This document shows positions 7,366 to 19,300 of a stretch of DNA of 42,136 nt, in pieces. Position 1 is the first letter of the stretch. Each line of letters opens with the position of its first letter. The DNA comes from 66-474 sp035695065 (GTDB lineage Bacteria; Pseudomonadota; Gammaproteobacteria; Xanthomonadales; Rhodanobacteraceae), in assembly GCA_035695065.1 (NCBI GenBank), contig DASSEW010000015.1:1-42136 (forward strand), in the 5' to 3' direction. Below the pieces are notes generated by a model. It saw nothing but the letters and a program-made list of their open reading frames with translations. It did not search any database and was not told the DNA's origin. A program made the position numbers and the translations under genes.

Positions 7366-10300
7366 ATGAACAAGAAGATTTATAGCCTCGTCTGGAACAA
7401 GTCCCTCAATCAGGTGGTCGTCGCATCGGAACTGGCGACCAGCAAGAGCGTGGGTGGGTCGGCAGGAACGGGACGCGCGGCGGGCACGCGCCTGGCGCAG
7501 CTTGCGCTGGCGGTGTTGCTGGCGATCTCGGCGCCGATGGCGTTTGCGGCTGTCGGCTGCACCGGTGCAACTGCTGGTGGCAGTGACTCGCTGGGTTGCG
7601 GTCTCAACGCCAACGCGGCGGGCGCGTACACCACGGCGATCGGCTACAGCGCCTACGCGGGCGGCACGGGCGACAGCGCGTTCGGATATCAGGCGTTTGC
7701 GAATGGCGGCAGCTCCACTGCGGTGGGAGGCTGGGCCACGGCCACTGGTGGTAACGCCGCTGCGTTTGGTTATCACGCAAGCACCTCAGGCTTCGCCAAC
7801 TCGGTGGCGCTCGGCGCCAATTCGATCAACAGCGCGGCCAACCAGGTTTCGTTCGGTCACTCCGCGACCGACCTGGATCCGAAAACGGGCCTGGCCTTCG
7901 GTTCCGCGCTCAACCGCACCCTGACCCATGTGGCCAATGGCAGCGTCGCGGCCGGCAGCACCGATGCGGTTAATGGCGGGCAGCTGTACACGACGAATCA
8001 AAACGTCGCCGCCAATACCAGCGCGATCAGCGCGCTGCAGACCAGCACGGCCGCCACAGATAATTACTTCAAAGCCAACGATTCGCTCGGCACCAACTAC
8101 GCTTCGGCAGCCGGCAGCAATTCCACCGCAGCTGGCCCGGGCGCGACAGCATCCGCGACGGGAAGCACCGCTTTGGGGTTGGACGCCAATGTTTCAGCTA
8201 CTGCCGTCAGTGGCAGTGCGTTCGGCCAGGGTGCCAGTGCGACCAGCTATGCCGCCATTGCCATCGGCTTGAATGCAGTGGCGGGGAACGGCGTGGCAAG
8301 CGGCGCGGGAAGCGCCAGCGGCGCGGTTGCGCTGGGCGTCCGGTCCAGTGCCACCGGCATCAATTCGATCGCCGAAGGCACCGGTGCGGCCGCGAGCGGC
8401 AGCAACGGGGTGGCGATGGGCAATGGCGCGCATGACTACAGCGCCAATGGCGTGGCGATCGGCAATGGTGCCTATGTCAAGGCCACTGGGGTCAACGGAC
8501 CCAATAACGGCAGCGTGCTCGCTTCCACCAAAGGCGTGGCGGTGGGCAATGGCGCACGGGTGACCGGGTATGACGGCACCGCCATGGGCAATGGTGCCCA
8601 AGCCTCTGCCGCCTATTCCGCGGCTTTCGGTGCGGGCGCCAATGCGAGCGGCTTCAACGCCACCGCGCTCGGAAATTATTCGAAGGCAAGTGCCAAGAAC
8701 GGGACTGCCGTCGGCAGCAACTCGTATGCGACCGGTGTGGCCGGCACCGCGTTGGGTGACGTTTCGGTGGCCTCCGGCGTCAACAGCGTTGCGGTGGGTG
8801 CCTATTCCGTGGCGGCGGGAGCCAACCAGGTTTCGTTCGGCCACTCTGCCGCCGATGCCAATCCGTATACGGGCGCACCGTTCGGTTCCGATCTCAACCG
8901 CACCCTCACCCACGTCGCGGCCGGTTCGCTGAGCGCGACCAGCACCGATGCAGTGAACGGTTCGCAATTGTTTACCACCAATAGCGATGTCGCAGCCCTG
9001 GGCACTTCCGTCGCGTCTGCATTGGGCGGCGGCTCCACCTATACGGCGGGTTCGGGCGTCTCGGCGCCGACCTACGCCATCCAGAATACCAATGGCGTTT
9101 CCACCAACTACAACGATGTCGGCAGCGCCCTGAGTGCATTGAACAGCACGTTGCAGAGCATCGATGCCACCGGCACCAATTACTTCCAGGCTAATGGCGC
9201 CAACAACGGGACCGACAATGCTTCCGCGACCGGCTCCGATTCCGTAGCCGCAGGGCCGAACGCGAAAGCGAGCGGCGCCAACAGCGCCGCCTTCGGCAAT
9301 TCTGCCAGCGCGGGTGGCATTGACGCCTTTGCCGCCGGCAATCACGCCAACGCTTACGGCACCAACAGCATCTCCATCGGCGAATATTCGAGTGCAGTCG
9401 GCAATGAAGGCACGGCCGTGGGCCACAACGCCACCGCGTCCGCCAACTTCAGCACCGCCACGGGCTACCACGCGCAGGCGACCGATCAGCTTGCTACGGC
9501 CGTAGGCGCGAGCGCCCTTGCTTCCGGTCGGTTCAGCACCGCGCTGGGCGATCTGTCCACGGCCAGCAACTACAGCGCCAACGCGATCGGCGACCGCTCC
9601 AACGCAAGCGGTTTCCACAGTAATGCGATGGGTTGGTATGCAACGGCATCCAACGCCAACTCGGAGGCGATCGGGTCGCACGCGACCGCTTCGGGCCAAG
9701 GCGCCATCGCTGATGGCACCGTGACCACGGCTTCCGGCCAGTGGAGCGCCGCTTTCGGCTATGGCGCACAAGCCACCCAGATCCGGACCACCGCCATCGG
9801 CAATCATGCCAACGCGAGCGGTCAATTCAGCACGGCGTTGGGTGACTACGCCAATTCCAGTGGCTTTGTCGCCACCGCGATTGGCGGGACGGCTACTGCG
9901 AGCGGCAGTGAGAGCATCGCGATCGGAGTGGACGCCAGATCCGCAGGCGCATACAGCACGGCGCTGGGTCTTGGTGCCTACACGTCCGCTGCGGCCACCT
10001 TCGGTACCGCGCTGGGCCAGAATGCACGCGTGTCGAATGTCGCCAGCACTGCGGTCGGCGCGAGCGCCACCGCCAGCGGCTTCAACGCCAGCGCGTTCGG
10101 GAACAACAGCACGGCAGCAGGGGATAACAGCACGGCAATCGGCCGTCGTTCCTCCTCAGCCGGTCGCGACGGTGTTGCATTGGGTTCTTATACGTCCGCG
10201 GCTGGCAATTCCGCCACTGCACTCGGCACGGCGGCCAGCGCCGCGGGCGATGACAGCATTGCCGTGGGTCGTTTCTCCAATGCCGCCGGTACCAGTGCGA

Positions 10301-13300
10301 TCGCGCTGGGCCAGAACGCCGCAGTCACGCTCAACAACACCTTTGCCACGACCAGTGCGAGCAACGCAGTTGCGATTGGGACCAACGCCACCGTCAGCGC
10401 CAGCAGCGGTGGCTATGGCGGCAACTACAGCGCCTACACGGCTGACGATTCCATCGCGCTGGGCAATCACGCCAGCGTGAACGCGGCCGCGGCGAACGCC
10501 AACAACGCAGCGGCAATCGGCAACTACGCGTCGGCGAATGCCAACAGCGCTTCCGCTTTCGGCGATCACGCGCAAGCCAACGCCACCGACAGCACGGCGA
10601 TCGGCTACAAGGCCAACGCCGGCGGCGCCAACAGTCTCGCCGCGGGCAGCACTGCCAAGGCGAGCGGCGCGCAGAGCATCGCGCTCGGCAATGCTTCGCT
10701 GGCCAATGCGGCCAACACGTTCGCCGCCGGCAATGGCGCGCAGGCGACCGCGGCTTCCGCCGTGGCGATCGGCCTGAATGCGATCGCGACCAGCAGCAGC
10801 GCGGTGGCGATCGGCAATGCCGCCACCGCCAACGGCGGCCAGGCCGTTTCGATCGGCGCGGGCAATACCGCGACCGGCAACGGCGCGGTCGCCATTGGCG
10901 ATCCGAACACCGCGACCGGGCTCGGTGCGGTGGCGGTGGGCGACAACAATTCGGCGCTCGGCCAAGGCGCGGTCGCGGAAGGCGAAGGCAATACCGCGGT
11001 GGGCCAGGGTTCGGTTGCACTGGGCAACCTGTCCACGGCTGCAGCGGCAGGTTCGCTCGCGCTGGGCGACACCGCCGATGCGGTGGGCGCCGGCAGTGTG
11101 GCGCTGGGTTCCAACTCCACCGCCAACAATGCCAACGACGTGGCTCTGGGTTCGGGCTCGGTCACTGCGGCGCCGAATGCAACGCCGAGCGTGACCATCA
11201 ACGGCCAGGTGCAGAACTTCGCCGGCGGTGCGCCGACCAGCGTGGTCAGCGTCGGCACGGCCGGCAACGAGCGCCAGATCACCAACGTCGCTGCGGGCCA
11301 GCTCAGCGCGACCAGCACCGATGCGGTGAACGGCTCGCAGCTGTACGCGGTGGATGTGCTCGCCACCGAAACCAGCAACTACTTCAAGGCCAACGGCCTG
11401 AACGACGGCACCGACAACGCGAAGGTCAACGGTACCGACGCGACGGCCGCCGGCGCGAATGCCTATGCCAACGGCGACTATTCCACCGCGGTCGGCACCG
11501 GTGCGCACGCCTATGGGGTGTCGGCTTCCGCGTTCGGCGACGGCGCATCGGCGGTCAACACCAATGCCACTGCATTGGGCCAGGACAGCTCGGCGTCGGG
11601 CGTCAACAGCACCGCGACGGGCTACAACAGCGTAGCCAGCGGGGACAATAGCTTCGCCGGCGGCAATGGGGCCCATGCGGTTGGCACCAGCGCCGTCGCG
11701 ATCGGCAACAACGCCTATGCAAGCACTCCGGCTTCGCTGCCCTTCGGCGGCGGCTACGGCACCGGCTCCGCGGTCGCGCTGGGCGATGGCGCTCGTGCCG
11801 CTTCGGCTTTCGGCAGCGATACCGCGGTGGGCGGGGGCGCTACGGCCACCGGCGGCTACAGCACTGCCTTGGGCAACAAGACCAGTGCAACGGGCGCCTA
11901 CAGCACCGCAGTGGGCACCGACGCGAGTGCAACCACCGAATCGGATGTCGCTATCGGCTTCCACTCCTCGGCCAGTAACAGCTTCTCGGTCGCGGTTGGC
12001 ACGTTGAGCCAAGCCGGTGGCCGCGCATCCACCGCATTGGGGCAGCAGGCTTACGCGACAGGCGACTACTCTACAGCGGCGGGTTTCTTCTCTCACGCCA
12101 GCGGCAACCATAGCGCGGCTTTGGGATCTTCGGCCAATGCGGCGGGCACGAGTTCGGTGGCCGTGGGCAATGGTGCGGCCAGCCTCAGCGACAACGGCGT
12201 GGCGATCGGCAACGGCGCCAACGTTGCGGCTACCGGAACCGGGGGCTACAACTCCGGCTACGCAGCCGTTGCCACGCAAGGTATCGCCATCGGCTCCGGC
12301 TCCAGCGTGACCGGCGTGGATGGTGCGGCGGTGGGCGTCAACGCCTCCGCCAGCGGCTTGTATGGCTCGGCTTTCGGTTCCAACAGCGCGGCGAGCGGCC
12401 AATATTCCTCGGCGTTCGGCGACAAGGCGAAAGCGAGCGGCAATTACAGCACCGCCATCGGTTATGTCGCGCTGGCGAGCGGGAAGTCCTCCAATGCCGT
12501 GGGATTGAATGCTCAAGCCACGGGCAATTATTCGAATGCGTTCGGCACCAGTTCCGTTGCGTCCGGCTTTGTATCAACCGCGGTTGGCCAGCAGGCGAGC
12601 GCAAGCGGCAGTGAAAGTACGGCGCTCGGTGGCTTGAGCAGCGCGGCGGGTCTGCAAGGCACCGCGGCCGGCTTTGAATCGAATGCCAGCGGCGAATACT
12701 CCGTTGCGTTCGGCCTGCGCTCCAACGCTACTGACATCGATGCCACCGCGTTCGGCAAGGACAGCAACGCCACGGCGCGCGGCGCATCCGCTATCGGTCC
12801 GCGTGCGACCGCAGCTGGCGGATCTTCCACTGCGGTGGGTTTCCATGCCTACACGACGACTGCCGGAACCAGCGCCGTTGCGATGGGTTACTTCGCGGGC
12901 GCTTCGAATTACAACGCCACGGCGGTAGGTTCGCATTCCTTGGCCTCCGGCCAGGGCTCGACCGCTGCGGGCGCCTTGTCGCAGGCCAGCGGTGACTTCA
13001 GCTTGGCGTCGGGCTATTCGGCTTTGGCGCGAGGCGCGTATTCCACCGCCGTCGGCAATACCGCAGGCGCATATGGTGCATTCAGCACCGCGGTGGGCAG
13101 CAATGCCATCGCGGCCGGCGCGGATGCTTCCGCGTTCGGCACGGGTGCGTATGCGAAGGGCGACAACAGTCTCGCGACGGGTTACGGCGCCGTGGCGAAC
13201 AATACGAACGACATCGCCTCGGGCACTGGCGCCAGCACCTACGCCGGCACCTCCAACGGCTCGAACATCGCGATGGGCACCAGTGCCTTCGCAGGCAGCG

Positions 13301-16300
13301 CGACCGGGTCGGACATCGCGATCGGCAATGCCGCGAGCGCAACCGGCGGCTACAGTATCGCCATGGGCGCGTCGGCGTCGGCGAGCGGCATTGACAGCAC
13401 CGCAATCGGCAACAGTGCCGTCGCGTACTCCACGGGTGCGAGTGCCCGCGGATACGCCGGCAGCACGGGCGAGAGCGTAGCGCTGGGCAGCAATGCCAGG
13501 GCGCAATCGGCATACGGCGGCGACACGGCCCTGGGCGGGTCCGCCAGTGCAACGGGCGGCTACAGTGTCGCGGTGGGTAATCACTCCACTGCGACCGGCT
13601 ATGGTTCCGCAGCAGTCGGCCCCGGCGCGAATGCCAACGGCAACTGGGCTTCCGCGTTCGGCTATCAGGCTTACGCGACGACCCAGGCGACGGCGCTCGG
13701 AGACAAGTCAAGCGCCAGAGGCCAGTACGGAACTGCGGTGGGTGCTTTCTCCCACGCGAATGGCATCGACAGCACGGCGATAGGCCGTAGCGCATACGCA
13801 AACGGTGCCTCCGACATCGCGCTCGGCAACAGTGCCAATACCTACGCCGGAACCACCAACGGCTCCAACATCGCGATCGGCAACGGCGCTTCGGCGGGTG
13901 CCTACAACGCTGCCAATGCGATCTCGATCGGTACCGGTGCGGTCGCCAATTCCGACATGGGCGTGGCGATCGGCAACGGCGCCAGCACGGCCGGCTTCAG
14001 CAACAGCGTCGCATTGGGCGCAGCCTCGGCCGACGGCGTGGGCGCGGTGAGCGGCGCGAACAACCCGCTGCACATCCAGCCGACGTATCTGCCGCCAGGC
14101 GTGCTGCAAGGTGCGTACGGCAGCAACCCGAACTTCAACCCGACCACCGTCACCAGCGTGGGCGAGGTCTCGGTCGGTACGCCAGGCAACGAGCGTCAGA
14201 TCACCAACGTCGCGGCCGGCACGGCGCTGACGGATGCAGTGAACGTAGGCCAGATCATGCCGCTGGTGGATGCGATCAACGGCATCAACATCGGCGAAGG
14301 CATCACGTACTTCCGCGCCAATTCCACATTGGGCGACGCGCAAGCACTGGGTACCAACACGATCGCGATCGGTCCGCTCGCGGTGGCCGGCGGCAACTCG
14401 TCCTTCGCGGCGGGTTACAAGGCCAGCTCGGCGGGTACCGGTGCGACCGCCGTCGGTTACAACAGCAGCGCAGCCGGCAATTCGGCCTCCGCGTTCGGCG
14501 AAGGCGCCAATGCATCGGCCGACAACTCGACCGCGATCGGCCAGGACAGCACGGCCAGCGGCTTGAACTCTTCCGCGTTCGGTTATAAGTCGAGCGCGGT
14601 GGGCGACAACAGTCTGGCAGCCGGCGACCAGGCCGCTGCAAACGGCACGAACGACATCGCGCTCGGCAATGGCGCGAACACCTACGCCGGCACCAGCAAC
14701 GGCAGCAGCATCGCCATCGGCAACGGCGCGCATGCCGGTTCGAGCTACGGCTCGGATCTGGCGATGGGCACCGGCGCCGTGGCCATTGGCGGCTACAGCA
14801 CGGCAGTGGGCGACGCCAGCAACGCCATCGGCTATCGCAGCAGTGCCTTCGGCAACGCGGCGGTCGCACTGGGCGCAAGCTCGGTTGCTGCCGGTAGCGC
14901 CGTTACCGCGGTCGGCGAAGACTCCGCCGTGTTCGGCTCCAACAGCACCGCGGTGGGCAACTACAGCGTCGCGATCGGTAACGGCACCACCTCGGTGGGC
15001 AATTACTCGATTGCTGAAGGCCATGGAGCAAACTCGGTCGGCGACTATTCAGCGGCCATCGGCGACAGCGCGCTCGCAGTCGGAACCAGCAGCAGTGCGT
15101 TTGGCAATGGTGCGAAGGCGATCGGAAACTACAGCGCGGCAATGGGCGACAACGCCCAAGCCTTGAACACGGGGGATGTGGCGATCGGTCAGAATTCCGT
15201 TGCCAACGGTGCGGATGCTTACGCAAGCGGCCCGGCGACGGCGGTCGGTAGCGGTGCGAATGCAACCAACAAGTACGCCACCGCGCTGGGCGCCAACGCA
15301 AAGGCGATGAACAAGTATTCGACAGCGCTTGGCGCGAACTCGCTCGCGCAGGGCAAGTACAGCACGGCGGTTGGCGAACAAGCCACGGCAATGAATATGG
15401 GGGACACGGCCGTAGGCGCTGCGAGCTATGCGAACGGCTACGGCGGCAGCGCCGCGGCGTTCGGTGGCCAGTCGTATGCCAAGGGGCCGTTGTCTCTGGC
15501 GGCCGGCTTCAGATCCCATGCCGACAACGTGGGTGCGACGGCACTGGGTGCATACAGCTCGGCGACGGGTCTGTATTCGACGGCCGTGGGCATCGGTGCG
15601 ACCGCGAACAACGGTGGCACCACGGCTCTTGGTGTGGGTGCCAAGGCAAGCGGCTATATCGCTACCGCGCTAGGCGCGGACGCCTATGCGATAGGCGGCC
15701 ACTCGATCGCGGAAGGCTTCAAGGCCTACACCGGTGCTGCGGCCACGCAGAGCGTTGCGATAGGGTATTTCGCCAAGGTGAGCAACTACTCGGGCATCGC
15801 GATCGGTTCCAACTCGACTTCTTCCGGCATTTCCTCGGTTGCGCTGGGAGATACCAGCATCGCCGAAGGCGACTACAGCCTGGCGGCCGGACCGTTCGCA
15901 GCAGCAACCGGCACCTCCGCGACAGCGGTGGGTGACAGCGCCTACGCGGCAGGCGACAGCAGCTTCGCTGGCGGCAGCACGGCCTTCGCCGGCAACGCCA
16001 ACGACATCGCGGTCGGCAACGGCGCTTCCACTGGCTTGCCGGGCAGCTCCCCGGGCTCGAATGTCGCCATTGGCAATAGTGCCTATGCCAACTCGACCTA
16101 CGGTTCGGACACCGCGGTGGGCGATCACGCAAGTGCGACGGGCGGCTACAGCACCGCGGTGGGCGACTATGCCAAGGCCTCCGGATACGAAGGGTCGGCA
16201 TTCGGCAACACCGCTTACGCAACGGGCCGCTACGGCACGGCGCTCGGCAGCCACTCCAGGGCGGCTGGCAACAAGAGCACGGCGGTCGGCTTCACCGCAG

Positions 16301-19300
16301 CCGCGGATGGTGATTTCGCGACCGCGGTCGGCCAAGGTTCGAGCGCAGCCGGCGGCTACAGCTCGGCATTCGGCAACATCGCCCATGCCACGGGTGAGTA
16401 TTCGGTGGCGGTCGGCAATCTGTCTTCGGCCAGCAACAACAGCGACATCGCGATCGGCAACGGTGCCAACACCTATGCCGGGACGTCGAATGGTTCCAGC
16501 ATAGCGATCGGCAACGGCACCTACGCGGGGTCGACCGCCGGCTCCGATATCGCCATGGGCAACGGTGCCCGAGCAACCGGCGGATACAGCACTGCGTTCG
16601 GCTTCGGCGCCAAGGCAACCATGCAGGATGCGGTGGCCATCGGCAACGGCGCGGAAGCTTACGCCGCAAGCGCCATAGCGATGGGTACCGGATCGTTTGC
16701 GGTCGGAACCAACAGCACTGCCGTGGGTGATGCCTCGCAAGCGCGCGGCAACAACAGCTCGGCCTTCGGTTACGGCTCGTACGCTTCGGGTACCAGCAGC
16801 AGCGCGATCGGTGGTGCCCTGGTCCGTGGCAACAACAGTGTTGGCCTCGGCAGTGGTGCCTATGGCGGTGGCAGCAACGCAGTGGCGATCGGCAACGGCG
16901 CCGCGACGGGCAGTAACGCCAATCCGGCCTTTGGCAACAATGGCGTCGCGATCGGCAACGGTGCCTACGCGGGTTCGGCCTCCGGCTCGGATAGCGCGTT
17001 GGGCAACGGTGCGCGCGCGACGGGCGGCTACAGCGCGGCATTCGGTAACGGTGCGACGGCAGACGCGATGAATGGCGTGGCGATCGGTAACGGTGCCAGC
17101 ACTGCAGGCTTCGCCAACAGCGTGGCGCTGGGTTCGGGTGCGGCGGATGGCCGCGGTGCGGTGACGGCTGCGAGCAATCCGCTCTACGTGAATCCGCTCT
17201 ACATCCCGAACAGCGATCCGAACATTGGCGATCCCAACTTCAACCCGCAGACGGTCACGAGCGTGGGTGAAGTGTCAGTTGGCGCGCCGGGTGCGGAACG
17301 CCAGATCACCAATGTCGCGGCCGGTACGGCGTTGACGGATGCGGTGAATGTCGGCCAGATCATGCCGCTGGTGGACGCGATCAACGGCATCACGAACGGC
17401 GAAGGCATCAAGTACTTCCGCGCCAACTCGACGTTGGCGGACGCGCAGGTGATCGGCACCAACACCATCGCGATCGGCCCGAACGCGGTCGCAACCGGAG
17501 ACAACTCCTTCGCGGCCGGCTACAACGCCAGCACGCTCGGAACGGGTGCGACGGCGGTGGGCTTCAACAGCAGTGCGGTCGGCAATTCGGCCTCCGCGTT
17601 CGGCACCGAGTCGAATGCGGCCGGCGATTACAGCTTGGCCTCCGGCAACTACGCCGCGGCGTTCGGGGCCAGCTCGGTTGCGATGGGTGATCACGCCACG
17701 GCCCATGGCGCCAGCGACATCGCCATCGGCAATGGTTCAAGTACCTATGCCGGCTCCACCAACGGCTCCAGCATCGCCATCGGCAATGGCGCGTTCGCGG
17801 GTTCGTTGCTGGGTCGCGACACGGCTTTGGGGACGAACGCGAGCGCGACGGGTGGGTACAGCACGGCCGTCGGCAATGCGGCCAAGGCTTCCGGTTCCGA
17901 TTCTTCCGCGTTCGGTTATGCATCCAACGCGAGCGGTGAGTACAGCCTGGCGGTCGGCAATCGATCGAGCGCGTCCGGTTATGAATCGGCGGCATTCGGC
18001 TATGGCGCCAGTGCAAGTGGCCGCTACAGCATGGCTCTGGGCAATTATTCGAAGGCGGTTGGCAATTACAGCACTGCCTTGGGCAACCACAGCTACGCCG
18101 GCAATGCCAACGACATCGCCCTCGGCAATGGCGCGCACACTGCGGCCTACAACAGCTCCACCAACGGCAGCAATATCGCCATGGGCACCGGGGCCTATGC
18201 GGGCTCGTCTTCCGGCGGCTCGAATACGGCGGTCGGCAATGGTGCGCAGGCGACCGGCGGTTACAGCCTGGCAATGGGGTACAAGGCCAACGCCAGCGGG
18301 TCGGTTGGCGTGGCGATTGGCGCGTACTCACAAGCCAGCGGTCCCGCCTCCACGGCCTTGGGCTTGTTTGCCGACGCGAGCAACGTTTTCGCCACGGCTA
18401 TTGGATCAAAGGCTTCGGCCAGCGGTTACGCCAGCAATGCAATCGGCAAATACGCGACTGCCAGCGGTGACCGTTCCATCGCCATCGGCGAGAAGGCCAT
18501 CGCCAGCGCGACCAATAGCCTTGGTGTTGGTTACTACTCGGCGGCTACGGGCATTGACTCGATCGCGGTCGGTCGCAGCGCCTACGCGTCGGGCTTCAAT
18601 GCCACGGCGGTAGGCAGGCATGCCTACGCCACGGCCGACGGCGCTTCCGCACTGGGTTCCTTTGCTACGGCCAGCGGGTCGAATGCCATTGCCGTGGGTT
18701 ACAACAGCGTGGCGTCGGGTTCGTACAACGCTATTGCGATCGGCAGCAACTCGACGGCGTCGGGGCTTTCGTCGACGGCAGTGGGTGACACCAGCATCGC
18801 GCAGGGCGACTACAGCCTCGCGGCGGGCCCGTTTGCGGCGGCAACAGGCCTGTCCTCCACCGCGGTCGGCGACACGGCCAATGCGTTCGGCGACAACAGC
18901 ACGGCCGTGGGCAGCAACGCATACGCGGGCGGATTGCAATCCTCTGCCTTCGGCAACAATGCGCAGGCCAAGGGCGATTACAGTGTCGCAATCGGCAGTG
19001 GTTCCAGTGACGCCGGTTTCGCCAACAGTGTCGCGCTGGGCGCGGGTTCGATCGTGGATCGCGCCAATACCATCTCGGTCGGCGCACCGGGTGCTGAGCG
19101 TCAGATCACCAATGTCGCAGATGGCACGCAGGCACACGATGCGGTGACCGTCGAGCAGATGACATCTGCCATCGGGGCGGCCAACTTCGAGAGCGACTAC
19201 TTCAAAGCAAACGGTGCGAACGACGGCAGCGACAAGGCTTCTGCGACCGGCTTTGATTCGGTAGCCGCTGGCCCGAACGCCAGTGCATCCGCTTTGGGCA

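Noticed and set aside
8194..12516. Long minus-strand open frames opposite the adhesin (up to 786 codons), and similar frames in other registers
   Set aside because: They follow from GC-rich 42-base repeats without stops in other frames. The translations are Arg/Gly/Ala-rich, lack ribosome sites and domains, and mirror the repeats of the adhesin.
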